The notes below the pieces were generated by a model. The model searched no databases. It had not been told where the DNA came from and worked only from the letters and a program-made list of their open reading frames with translations. Shown here one piece after another: positions 1-7,210 of a stretch of DNA of 15,508 nt; positions within the stretch are counted from its first letter, which is position 1; each line of letters begins with the position of its first letter. The translations under genes were made by a program, and so were the position numbers. The DNA comes from an uncultured Clostridia bacterium (GTDB lineage Bacteria > Bacillota > Clostridia > TANB77 > CAG-508). The stretch spans positions 1 to 15,508 of the forward strand of contig CAKPDY010000031.1 in the NCBI GenBank assembly GCA_934149165.1, written 5' to 3'.

Positions 1-180
1 ATATATAATAGTGTTATCCATATTGTATATATTGCCAATGCTAATACCGTTTGTTGAGTCTGTGTCATATTTACCCCTTTTTATTTTTAATCTTGCTATA
101 AATTTTATTTGTCTATAATATAATAACATAATAGCAGATTTTCTATTTTTTTCAACATATAGCTTAAATTTAATATACAT
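1..180 (-). other. Undetermined coding sequence at the window edge
   Basis: Two minus-strand frames run off the left edge. One starts at the ATG at 68, preceded by a good ribosome binding site (AAGGGG, five bases before the ATG), and reads MTQTQQTVLALAIYTIW..., a hydrophobic start that could be a membrane segment. The other is open from an ATG at 180 to position 1 and contains the stretch GKYDTDSTNGISIGNIYN, which looks more like a soluble protein but has no good ribosome binding site. I cannot tell which is real, and I recognise neither. Position 47-49 is CGG on this strand; it straddles codons in both frames. Confidence 0.2.
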
Positions 181-353
181 TGAATTTCATCTATTTTTAA
201 TTCTGGAACATTTACTCCGTCTAATATTGTTTTTGTTTGTGGAAAAGTAATGTTTAATCCTTCCATTTTTGCATTTGCATATATATTATCTACTAGATTT
301 CTTTTCGCTAAAAATATATTTTGTTCTAAAGTTAAGTTATATTTATTTTCCAT
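105..353 (-). pseudogene. N-terminal fragment of a Fic/DOC-family protein
   Basis: The 82-residue product begins MENKYNLTLEQNIFLAKRN and continues through LVDNIYANAKMEGLNITFP. I recognise this as the usual N-terminal helical part of Fic-family (AMP-transferring) proteins, including the LEG(L)NxTFPQT segment and the VxxLKxDEIQxILNL segment. The family normally continues for about 200-300 more residues to the HPFxxGNGR catalytic motif, which is absent. After residue about 62 the sequence turns into an unrelated short tail and stops. The start has a ribosome binding site (AAAGGA). No in-frame CGG lies at the break, so the recoding seen elsewhere in this window does not rescue it. It is most likely a deletion remnant; a short stand-alone protein is possible. 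Confidence 0.55.
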
Positions 354-368
354 TTTTTTGAATTCCTT

Positions 369-500
369 TCATACTCTATATTTTTCAAATAGTTCTTCAG
401 TAATTTCAAAATTATAATATTGTAGTAATTTAAGTACAAATCTCTTCTTTTTTACTGCTCTTGTAGTATACCATAAAATCCCATAAAAAACTATACTTTT
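369..500 (-). other. Short open frame ahead of the Fic fragment, possible gene remnant
   Basis: A 43-codon open stretch without an ATG start ends in TGA just before the ribosome binding site of the Fic fragment. Its end reads RFVLKLLQYYNFEITEELF followed by EKYRV. The composition looks protein-like, and it may be the C-terminal remainder of a gene once co-transcribed with the Fic gene. No family is recognised. Confidence 0.2.
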
Positions 501-549
501 TCAAAAGTTCCAATAGTTTATTGTTATTTTTCAAATTCACGCATAATAA

Positions 550-584
550 TCCCCTAGTATTGTTTTTTATACAATACTAGGGGA
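550..584 (-). terminator. Hairpin terminator after cotJC
   Basis: A 13-bp perfect stem (CCCCTAGTATTGT at 551-563 with its complement at 571-583), extended by two A-T pairs, encloses a 7-base T-rich loop. It lies about 36 bases beyond the cotJC stop codon. The run of T expected on the minus strand after the stem is weak, so this is a strong hairpin but not a textbook terminator. Confidence 0.6.
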
Positions 585-620
585 TATTTTATATTGATTA
601 TACATTTTATTAATTAAAAA

Positions 621-1410
621 TTAATTTATATTACAACCACAATTATTATTCATACAATTACTTCCTAAAACATTATTATTCATCATTGTATTCATATTAT
701 TCATCATATTGCAACCACAATTATTATTTGTATTTGCACCTGCTACATTATTGCAACCACAATTATTTTCTGTTTCTCCTAAAACCTCGCTTTTCATACA
801 TTTGCAAGGGTTATTGTCACAGAATTTATTTGAAGTATAAAATTTCTTTTGTGCTAATTTATCTTGAACATTTCTTAGTGCCTCACCAAATCTTTGGAAG
901 TGAACTACTTCTCTTTCACGCAAGAAACGAAGTGGGTCAATTACATCTGGATCATCTGCACATAAATCTATTAATTTTTCATAAGTTGCACGTGCTTTTT
1001 GTTCTGCTGCTAAATCTTCTTGTAAGTCTGCTATTGGGTCACCTTTTACAGCTAAAACTGATGCTGTAAATGGAAAACCAGCTGCTGCTTGAGGATATAC
1101 TCCCCAACCATGGTCTGTATAATAATCCCCTAAACCTGCTTTTTTCAATTCTTCAGGGCACACACCATCTGTTAATTGGTGAACTATAGTTCCAACCATT
1201 TCTAAATGGGCCAATTCTTCTGTTCCAATATCATTTAAAATAGCTTTAGCCTTTTCATCAGGCATACCAAATCTTTGAGATAAATATCTAAGTGAAGCAG
1301 CAAGTTCACCATCAGGGCCGTCCATACTGGCTAATTATAAACTTAGCTAACTTAGGATTTTTACATTTAATTTTAATAGGATATTCTAATACTTTATTAT
1401 AAGTCCACAT
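621..1410 (-). CDS. cotJC: CotJC, manganese-catalase-like spore coat protein (needs +1 frameshift at a CGG codon)
   Basis: CotJC is the ferritin-like, Mn-catalase-related member of the CotJ coat complex, deposited on the developing spore. The start chosen is ATG at 1410, one base after the cotJB stop, with AAGGAG upstream. It gives MWTYNKVLEYPIKIKCKNPK and on to ISQYG, the expected CotJC N-terminus. The zero frame then reads CGG CCC TGA. Skipping the C of CGG (1320) gives GGC CCT GAT and continues with GPDGELAASLRYLSQRFG, the invariant CotJC core, for 262 residues in total. The catalase-type body includes EELAHLEM, FTASVLAVKGDPIADLQEDL, EQKARATYE and LRFLREREVVHFQRF. After residue about 190 a Cys/Asn-rich tail with NNCGCN repeats extends beyond usual CotJC length. 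Translation from the internal ATG at 1325 would lose the 30 conserved N-terminal residues and lacks a convincing ribosome binding site. Confidence 0.93.
634..767 (-). repeat. Imperfect repeats encoding NNCGCN in the CotJC tail
   Basis: The 14-base unit CAACCACAATTATT (plus strand) occurs at 634-647, 712-725 and 754-767. On the minus strand each copy encodes NNCGC in the C-terminal tail of CotJC. The spacers are Asn/Met-rich codon runs. This looks like a slippage-prone coding repeat that adds cysteine clusters to the coat protein. Confidence 0.75.
1318..1320 (-). promoter_or_regulatory. Inferred +1 recoding site, CGG codon in cotJC
   Basis: The zero frame is TAT GGA CGG CCC TGA. Reading GGA, skipping C, then GGC CCT GAT joins QYG to GPDGEL, the conserved CotJC junction (B. 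subtilis CotJC has QYGGADGEL here). The residue supplied is the conserved glycine. A failed shift would end after 32 residues. Confidence 0.85.
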
Positions 1411-1411
1411 A

Positions 1412-1777
1412 TTACTCACATTCTCCTTCCCATGGCCAAGGTTCTTCAAGCCATCTCCACTTTTTACATGGGAACATTATACTTAATGGCCCATAAAGTT
1501 TTTGATATTGATCTTCCAATATTCTAAATCTTTTAGCATATTCATTGTGTAAACAAAGAGCTTTTTCATCATCTGGGTGAGTGTCTAAATACAATCCAAG
1601 TTCAATTATAGCAAATCTATAACATTTTAATTGTTCTAGCATTTCTTCCCTAGTAGCTTCATTTGCATTATTATTGCATTCTTTTAAATCAAATTCATAT
1701 TTACAAGTACATGCACATTGTGGCTTTTTGCAACCAGAACCACATGAACAAATTTCATTACAATCCTTACAGTCCAT
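1412..1777 (-). CDS. cotJB: CotJB spore coat protein
   Basis: A 121-residue protein with the CotJB signature in its second half: EEMLEQLKCYRFAIIELGLY, then DTHPDDEKALCLHNEY, YGPLSI and the WRWLEEPWPWE end. CotJB works with CotJA and CotJC in the inner coat. The first 35 residues are an extra cysteine-rich segment (about ten cysteines, such as CSCGSGCKKPQCACTCK) not usual in the family, which typically starts near the EEMLEQL helix. Its start overlaps the cotJA stop by one base (TAATG), implying translational coupling. Its stop lies one base before the cotJC start. The ribosome binding site is weak, as expected for a coupled gene. Confidence 0.92.
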   Translation of the reverse strand: MDCKDCNEICSCGSGCKKPQCACTCKYEFDLKECNNNANEATREEMLEQLKCYRFAIIELGLYLDTHPDDEKALCLHNEYAKRFRILEDQYQKLYGPLSIMFPCKKWRWLEEPWPWEGECE

Positions 1778-2139
1778 TAACTATTACACCCCTTTCCAAT
1801 TTCATTAGTAGCTTTTATGAACTCTATTTCCTCAATACTTTGGCAAGGTACATAAGGGCTTACCAATTCAGGAAATATTGTTCCCATTTTCAATCCAACA
1901 CAAGGTTTAAATGTTTTATCCATAAATTGAAATGGAACATAACTTTGTGCTAAAACTGCATTATTAGGAAATACTTGCATTCCTTGGTTAAAACCACAGC
2001 CACATTCATCTTCATCAAAACTTGATAATGTATCATAATTGTCACAAGCATCTTCTAATATATCTTTAGATATATTCATATTATTATTGCAAGAATTTGC
2101 ACTCTTGCAACAACATTTATTACATCTTCTACTATACAT
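1777..2139 (-). CDS. cotJA: CotJA spore coat protein
   Basis: The product has 120 residues. The CotJA core is in the second half: LAQSYVPFQFMDKTFKP, then LKMGTIFPELVSPYVPCQS, matching the family pattern of a YVPxQ helix followed by a GTxFPEL..PY motif. The first 50 residues are an acidic, cysteine-rich extension (CNKCCCKSANSC and later ECGCGF), parallel to the extensions on CotJB and CotJC. Strong AAGGAGG lies eight bases before the ATG. It is the first gene of the cotJABC operon. The promoter is expected to be sporulation-specific; upstream on the minus strand I see only a partial SigE-like CATAATAT, not enough to call. Confidence 0.92.
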   Translation of the reverse strand: MYSRRCNKCCCKSANSCNNNMNISKDILEDACDNYDTLSSFDEDECGCGFNQGMQVFPNNAVLAQSYVPFQFMDKTFKPCVGLKMGTIFPELVSPYVPCQSIEEIEFIKATNEIGKGCNS

Positions 2140-2317
2140 TAAAATTTCCTCCTTTTTTGTATTATATAATATATATTATGATTTATTTTGACACTTGTTA
2201 CTTTTTTATATTATAATTCGCAATTTTAAAATTCATTTTTTAACACAAAATATATTAAATGTTACTTTACCATAAAAAATATTAATCTACTATCTCCTCA
2301 AAAAATTAACATAAAAT

Positions 2318-2346
2318 TTGACAAAAATGTGTTTGGGTGATAGAAT
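2318..2346 (+). promoter_or_regulatory. SigmaA-type promoter for the 2392 gene
   Basis: TTGACA (2318-2323), a 17-base spacer, then TAGAAT (2341-2346). It is a near-consensus vegetative promoter 45 bases upstream of the start codon. The rest of the 251-base gap between cotJA and this gene is AT-rich with no other gene. Confidence 0.7.
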
Positions 2347-2391
2347 AATAATAGATATTAAATCAAAAAATTACACAAAGGAGGGTTTATA

Positions 2392-3231
2392 ATGGAAAAT
2401 AATTATATTGATAATGAACTTCAAAATACAATTTCAGATATACGAAGAATAAAAGAGGATTCAAAGGAAAGAACAACAGAAAAACACGATGAATTAATTA
2501 ACCGCACTATATCAGCATGTTATAGAATGCAAGATGAAATTAATGATAAGTTACAACGTTTAGGACTACCACAATTAAATGTAGTCGATGAATATGAATT
2601 AAATATTAAATATGACTGTTTTGATAATTTTGAAAAAGAATTTGAAAATATATTAGAAGAAAAATGCGAAGATGTTATTAGAAGAAATACATCATATTCA
2701 GAAAGGATAGAAGAAGAAGGCTTAGAAGAAAATAGTCCTTCATATATTTTAAGTCAAATTTTTGACGATGATATAGAAGAAGAAAAGGTAGATAAACGTA
2801 AATATGTAGACCATTCAAAAGATTCAGTTCAAAGAACAACTGATGGTATGCAAGATGAATTTATAAGTAAAACAATTGTAAATTTGGAAGACAGAAACTG
2901 TAATGAATCATTCCAAGAACAAATTATAAATGGCATTTTGGCACATTTACACTATAGATTTTCCCAAATTAATGGAAAAGTAGAAGAAAATTTAGAAGAA
3001 ATTATAAACTCAGAATTTAATACAGTTAATAGAGATATAAAAGATAGATTAGAAAATTATTATAAATCATTTGATAATTTAAATTGTGATAAAGACAGCT
3101 TAGAAAGCATGAAAAAAGATATTGGTGATTATATACTAAACGAAGTTACTCATGATTTTAAAGAAAAAAATAATGGAAAATCAAAAGATGATGATGATGA
3201 CATGAGTCTTCCTACTGATGGTATATTCTAA
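2392..3231 (+). CDS. Acidic, helical hypothetical protein
   Basis: A 279-residue protein of unrecognised family. It starts at an ATG with a strong GGAGG site seven bases ahead. It is rich in Glu, Asp, Lys and Asn, predicted helical throughout with heptad-like charged stretches, and has no signal peptide or membrane segment. Two halves look alike: residues about 38-60 (NRTISACYRMQDEINDKL) and about 175-197 (HLHYRFSQINGKVEENLEE) both follow an aromatic-rich short helix pattern. The C-terminus is SKDDDDDMSLPTDGIF, a flexible poly-Asp tail. It has its own sigmaA-type promoter and terminator, so it is a single-gene transcript expressed in growing cells. No function can be assigned; coiled-coil scaffold or phage/secretion accessory roles are only guesses. 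It uses CGA and CGC codons but no CGG. Confidence 0.85.
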   Translation: MENNYIDNELQNTISDIRRIKEDSKERTTEKHDELINRTISACYRMQDEINDKLQRLGLPQLNVVDEYELNIKYDCFDNFEKEFENILEEKCEDVIRRNTSYSERIEEEGLEENSPSYILSQIFDDDIEEEKVDKRKYVDHSKDSVQRTTDGMQDEFISKTIVNLEDRNCNESFQEQIINGILAHLHYRFSQINGKVEENLEEIINSEFNTVNRDIKDRLENYYKSFDNLNCDKDSLESMKKDIGDYILNEVTHDFKEKNNGKSKDDDDDMSLPTDGIF

Positions 3232-3250
3232 AATTTTTTCATAACTAACA

Positions 3251-3283
3251 AAAAAAGATTGACTATAATTGTCGGTCTTTTTT
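3251..3283 (+). terminator. Rho-independent terminator after the 2392 gene
   Basis: AAAAAAGATTGAC pairs with GTCGGTCTTTTTT around a 7-base loop (tataatt), a 13-pair stem with two G-U pairs, followed by further T residues. It lies 20 bases after the stop codon. Confidence 0.85.
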
Positions 3284-3361
3284 TATATTTAAAAATTACT
3301 GTAATATTTTCTATTAAAACGGAAAAAATAAATAAAAACACAAGCATTGGAGGAAAAATAT

Positions 3362-4370
3362 ATGTTTTTACCTAAACAAGTATATTATGAAAAAAATATA
3401 GAAAATTATGAATTAGGGAAAATTTTATTAAATAAATATAAAGAAAATAATGTAGAATGTATAGAAATAGAAAATCATAATAATATTGAAGAAATGAGAA
3501 AAAAACAAAACTCAGAATTTAAGAATATGAAACAAAATTTAATAATAGGTATTAGAAAAACTCATAAGTTTGTTGAAAACCATAAAATTTCTGATTATTT
3601 AGTTCCATATACCTCATCTGGCTGTATAGCAATGTGCTTATATTGTTATTTAGTATGTAATTTTAATAAATGTTCATATTTAAGATTATTTGTAAATAGA
3701 GAAGAAATGCTTGATAAAATTATTAAAACTGCAAATAAATCTGAAAAAGATTTAGTATTTGAAATAGGAAGTAATAGTGATTTAGTTTTAGAAAATGTTA
3801 TAACAGGTAATTTAGTGTGGACAATAGAAAATTTTGTTAAAAAATCAACCAAAGGTAAGCTAACCTTTCCAACAAAATTTGATATGGTAGATTCTATTTT
3901 AAATTTAGAGCATCAAAATAAAATTATTATTAGAATGAGTGTTAATCCACAAGAAATAATAAGTAAAATAGAAATTGGAACATCTCCATTAAAAAATAGA
4001 GTTGAGGCTATAAATAAATTAAAAAAGGCTGGTTATCCTGTTGGAATTTTAATTGCACCTGTTATTATGGTTGATAATTGGAAACAAAAATATACAGAAC
4101 TTGTAGAGTTTTTATATAATAATTTAAGTGAAGAAGTAAAAAAAGATGTTTTTTTTGAAGTTATTTTTATGACTTATAGTTATATACACAAAATGATAAA
4201 TCAAGAAGCTTTTCCAGATGTTATGAATTTGTATAATAAAGATTTAATGACTGTACGTGGCAGAGGAAAATATATGTATAAAAAGGAAATAAAAGAAGAA
4301 GGAGAACATTTTTTTAAAGAAATTCTTCGGTAAATATTTTCCAGAAAATAGAATAGTATATATTGTGTAA
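3362..4370 (+). CDS. splB: Spore photoproduct lyase-like radical SAM protein (needs +1 frameshift at a CGG codon)
   Basis: SPL enzymes reverse the UV-induced thymine dimer of spores with a radical SAM reaction. The chosen start is ATG at 3362 with GGAGG eight bases upstream; the in-frame TTG at 3347 overlaps that site. The radical SAM cluster motif is GCIAMCLYC, with cysteines 88, 92 and 95 and the following Tyr. NPQEII..IEIGTSPLKNRVEA, KAGYPVGILIAPVIM and RGRGKYMYKKEI match SPL family blocks. The zero frame ends in CTT CGG TAA; skipping the C (4328) adds GKYFPENRIVYIV, equivalent to the family's C-terminal FFPNAKIEYFT, giving 335 residues (B. subtilis SplB is about 342). At the position of the H-donating cysteine (Cys141 in B. 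subtilis, in FEASCTSD) this protein has serine (FEIGSNSD, Ser137), so it may be a variant subfamily. It is converging with ispH. Confidence 0.88.
4328..4330 (+). promoter_or_regulatory. Inferred +1 recoding site, CGG codon in splB
   Basis: The zero frame is GAA ATT CTT CGG TAA. Skipping the C gives GGT AAA TAT TTT CCA and 13 more residues to TAA at 4368, restoring the family's C-terminal KYFP...I.Y segment. Here the stop codon directly follows CGG. CTT before the site resembles the slippery codon of the prfB frameshift, but the other three sites lack it. Confidence 0.8.
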
Positions 4371-4385
4371 CTTGTAGAGTAAGTT

Positions 4386-4428
4386 AAGTAAAATATATTA
4401 AAATAGAGTGTAATAATATATTTTACTT
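4386..4428. terminator. Bidirectional terminator between splB and ispH
   Basis: A perfect 15-bp A/T-rich stem (AAGTAAAATATATTA at 4386-4400 with 4414-4428) around a 13-base loop lies between two convergent genes. It begins 16 bases past the recoded splB stop and ends eight bases before the ispH stop. Its position after TAA 4370 fits the longer SplB product. Confidence 0.6.
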
Positions 4429-4435
4429 AGCTGAA

Positions 4436-5314
4436 CTATTTTAATGTTAACTTGTAACAATATTTTCTTACTTCTTCTATATGTTCATTTGGAGTAGAAG
4501 CTCCAGCCATAATTCCTATTTTATTAAAGGTTGAAAACTGTTTAATATCTTCTAATTCATTTAAATTTTCAATTAAAAAACAGTTATTACAATTACATTG
4601 TGCAATTTCATATAGTTTTTTTGTATTAGAGCTATTTTTTCCACCAATTATAATCATACAATCCACTATTTTAGCTAATCTTTCTGTTTCTTCTTGTCTT
4701 AGCTTTGTAGCATTACAAATTGTATTTTTTATTTCAATTTCTATATTTTCATTTACGTTATTTTTTATAATATCCACAAATTCGTTAAATTTGCTTAAAC
4801 TAAATGTAGTTTGAACTACAACTAATAATTTATTTTTTTGTGATTGTTCCAAGTTTTTTAATGCATCTTTAATATCTTCTTGTTTTTCTACAATATATGA
4901 ACTAGTACCAGCAAATCCAAAACTACCAATTGTTTCAGGATGTTTTTTTGAACCTATAATAATTATAAAATAATTATTATTAGCATATTCCTCTACTATT
5001 TTATGTATTTTCAATACATTTGGACATGTTAAATCTATTAAATTAATATTTAATTTTTTTGCTTTTTCATAAGTTTGTTTTGACACCCCATGTGCTCTTA
5101 TTATTACATTATTTGATACATTGCTTTCAGTTTCTTCAATATCTTCAATTGTTTTTAATCCAGATTCTTCTAATTGTTTTACAACCCTACTATTATGTAC
5201 TAATTCTCCTAAACAAAATATGTTACCATATTTTTCCAATTCCAATTTCGTAGTTTCAACAGCTTTTTCAACACCATAACAAAAACCTGCATTTTTTCCA
5301 ATAATTATTTCCAT
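4436..5314 (-). CDS. ispH: 4-hydroxy-3-methylbut-2-enyl diphosphate reductase
   Basis: IspH (LytB) carries out the last step of the MEP isoprenoid pathway, reducing HMBPP to IPP and DMAPP with a 4Fe-4S cluster. At 292 residues it is full length for the short bacterial form. The three cluster cysteines are visible: Cys12 in AGFCYGV, Cys97 in LTCPNV and Cys200 in NTICNAT. The acid/base Glu of GSKKHPE (about 127) and the substrate histidines in GELVHN and RAHGVSK are also present, as is the C-terminal GASTPNEHIEEV. No S1 domain is fused. It follows ispG by 85 bases on the same strand, so the last two MEP enzymes are together. AAAGGA lies some 14 bases upstream of the ATG, a long spacing. There is no in-frame CGG. 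Confidence 0.96.
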   Translation of the reverse strand: MEIIIGKNAGFCYGVEKAVETTKLELEKYGNIFCLGELVHNSRVVKQLEESGLKTIEDIEETESNVSNNVIIRAHGVSKQTYEKAKKLNINLIDLTCPNVLKIHKIVEEYANNNYFIIIIGSKKHPETIGSFGFAGTSSYIVEKQEDIKDALKNLEQSQKNKLLVVVQTTFSLSKFNEFVDIIKNNVNENIEIEIKNTICNATKLRQEETERLAKIVDCMIIIGGKNSSNTKKLYEIAQCNCNNCFLIENLNELEDIKQFSTFNKIGIMAGASTPNEHIEEVRKYCYKLTLK

Positions 5315-5399
5315 ACTAAAAAATTAATTCCTTTCATATTTTTACTTTTTATGTAAATTTTTTATATTTTTCACCTACACATATGCATATGCTAAAAAT

Positions 5400-6467
5400 T
5401 TAAATCATTTTTAAAATTTCTTGTTTTAAAACTTCAACAATTTCTTCTTGTTTTACCTTTTTAATAATTTCACCTTTCTTAAAAAGCAATCCTTCATTTA
5501 TTCCGCCAGCAATACCAATATCTGCATTTCTAGCCTCACCTGGTCCATTAACTGCACACCCCATAACAGCTACAGTTATATCTGATTCAATTGTTTGTAA
5601 AAACTCTTCTACTTCTTTTGCTATAGGAATTAAATTAATCATTGTTCTACCACAAGTTGGGCATGCAACTAATGTAGGTGTTTTTTTATATAAACCACAA
5701 TCCTTTAAAATTTCCTTAGCAACTTTAATTTCATGTACAGGATCATCTGAAAGTGATACTCTTACAGTATCCCCTATTCCCTCTCTTAAAAGAACACCTA
5801 ATCCTATACTAGATTTAATTGTTCCACTAAATAATGTTCCCGCTTCTGTAATTCCCAAATGTAATGGATAATTAAATGTTTTGCTAGCTTCTTCATATGC
5901 CTTTATACATAAATCTAAATCAGATGCTTTTAAAGAAATACATATATCATAAAAATCTAAATCTTCCAATATTTTAACATGTCTTTTCGCACTTTCTACC
6001 ATTGCTTCTGGTGTAGGTTTTCCACCATATTTTTCTAACAAATCTTTTTCTAGTGAACCACCATTTACACCTATTCTAATTGGAATACCATGTTTTTTAC
6101 AATTATCTGCAACAAGTTTTACTCTTTCTTTATCACCTATATTACCAGGATTTATACGTATTTTGTCAACACCGCTTTCTATTGCCTGTAATGCAATTCT
6201 ATAATCAAAATGAATATCTGCAACAATAGGTATATGTATTTGTTCTTTTATTTGTTTTATGGCTTTTGCATCTTCTATATCTAAACATGCAACACGAATA
6301 ATTTCACACCCAGCATTTTCTAACTCTAAAATTTGTTTAACAGTTGCCTCTACATCTTTTGTTTTAGTATTTGTCATAGATTGTATTACAACTTTGTTTT
6401 GACCACCAATTTGTACTCCATTTACTATAATTTTTCTTGTTTCTTTTCTATTAACTATATTACTCAT
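5400..6467 (-). CDS. ispG: 4-hydroxy-3-methylbut-2-en-1-yl diphosphate synthase
   Basis: IspG (GcpE) converts MEcPP to HMBPP, the step before IspH. The 355 residues match the usual bacterial length. The TIM-barrel part starts with RKIIVNGVQIGGQNKVVIQS and includes VADIHFDYRIAL, DKIRINPGNIG and RIGVNGGSLEKDLLEKYGG. The cluster-binding part has Cys269 and Cys272 (ACPTCGR), Cys304 (VMGCAVNGPGEA) and Glu311, followed by NADIGIAGG. The ATG at 6467 has AAGGAG 12 bases upstream. All CGG trinucleotides in this gene straddle codons (GGC GGA, GCG GGA, AGC GGT) and the frame stays intact. It is probably co-transcribed from the comF side; the 86-base gap before it holds a weak 5-bp hairpin only. Confidence 0.97.
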   Translation of the reverse strand: MSNIVNRKETRKIIVNGVQIGGQNKVVIQSMTNTKTKDVEATVKQILELENAGCEIIRVACLDIEDAKAIKQIKEQIHIPIVADIHFDYRIALQAIESGVDKIRINPGNIGDKERVKLVADNCKKHGIPIRIGVNGGSLEKDLLEKYGGKPTPEAMVESAKRHVKILEDLDFYDICISLKASDLDLCIKAYEEASKTFNYPLHLGITEAGTLFSGTIKSSIGLGVLLREGIGDTVRVSLSDDPVHEIKVAKEILKDCGLYKKTPTLVACPTCGRTMINLIPIAKEVEEFLQTIESDITVAVMGCAVNGPGEARNADIGIAGGINEGLLFKKGEIIKKVKQEEIVEVLKQEILKMI

Positions 6468-6553
6468 ATATCACAAACTCTCCTTGTATAAATTTTAATT
6501 TTGTGGTATATTTAAACCACTTTTTCAATTTTTTTATATAATTATTCTAAACA

Positions 6554-7210
6554 TTAATCTTTTGCTATACTAAAAACTCCAATATTTTCTGCTCCTGCTT
6601 CTTTTAAAACCTTTGCACATTCATTTGAAGTTGCACCTGTAGTAAACACATCATCAAAAATAACAACATTTTTCCCAACAATTTTGCTGCAATCTATAAT
6701 ATTAAAAGCATTTCTAACATTATTAATTCTATTTAATTTATCTAATGAACTTTGTGGTACAATATTTTTATTTTTCTCTAAAACATTATCATAATACATT
6801 ATTCCAAAATATTTTGCAACATCTTCTGCAACAAGTTTACTTTGATTATAACCTCTTAATTTCATTCTTTTCTTATGAATTGGAACACTTATAATACAAT
6901 CATATTTTTTTACAAAATCAGAGAAAATAACATCTTCACATATAACCCTAGAAAATGTTTTATATAAATATGATTTTTCTTCAAATTTATATTTAATTAT
7001 CATATCTCTAATATCTTTCTCATATTTAAAAATATAACAACTTTCATCAAAATAAACACCATTATTTGTATAACTATCTATATTGCTAATTTTTATACTT
7101 TCAATTTTCCTCCTACATTTATCACATAAAAAATCCTCATTAATTTCATTACAAAATCCACACACAGGTGGAAAAAACAAATTAAATATTTTATCTTTTA
7201 AAATGTGCAT
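6554..7210 (-). CDS. comF: ComF-family phosphoribosyltransferase-like competence protein
   Basis: A 218-residue protein with an N-terminal four-cysteine zinc motif (Cys17, Cys20, Cys29, Cys32 in CGFCNEINEDFLCDKC) and a C-terminal PRTase fold. The PRPP loop is VVIFDDVFTTGAT (about residues 182-194), and the middle block IISVPIHKKRMKLRGYNQSK is typical of ComF/GntX proteins. ComFC in B. subtilis is needed for DNA uptake during competence; in many Clostridia the gene is retained without a full competence system. The start codon lies inside the end of recD2 (13-base overlap), with AAGGAG also inside recD2, so the two are translationally coupled. Overlap with recD2 is common in Clostridia and supports recD2 being a functional gene. 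Confidence 0.93.
   Translation of the reverse strand: MHILKDKIFNLFFPPVCGFCNEINEDFLCDKCRRKIESIKISNIDSYTNNGVYFDESCYIFKYEKDIRDMIIKYKFEEKSYLYKTFSRVICEDVIFSDFVKKYDCIISVPIHKKRMKLRGYNQSKLVAEDVAKYFGIMYYDNVLEKNKNIVPQSSLDKLNRINNVRNAFNIIDCSKIVGKNVVIFDDVFTTGATSNECAKVLKEAGAENIGVFSIAKD

Noticed and set aside
686..1069. Plus-strand open frame opposite cotJC
   Set aside because: It is a shadow of the Asn/Cys-rich coding strand, without a ribosome binding site or recognisable protein features.
3347..3361. TTG start for the SplB-like protein
   Set aside because: The TTG overlaps the GGAGG ribosome binding site, which is properly spaced for the ATG at 3362.
4319..4333. Classical prfB-like slippery site in splB (CTT before the shift)
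   Set aside because: The other three sites have GGA, TTA or CAA in that place and no upstream Shine-Dalgarno-like element, so the P-site codon is not the common cause.
4421..4436. 16-base match between 4421-4436 and the complement of 14503-14518
   Set aside because: AT-rich 16-mers of this kind are expected about once by chance in a window of this size and composition, and neither copy has flanking structure in common.
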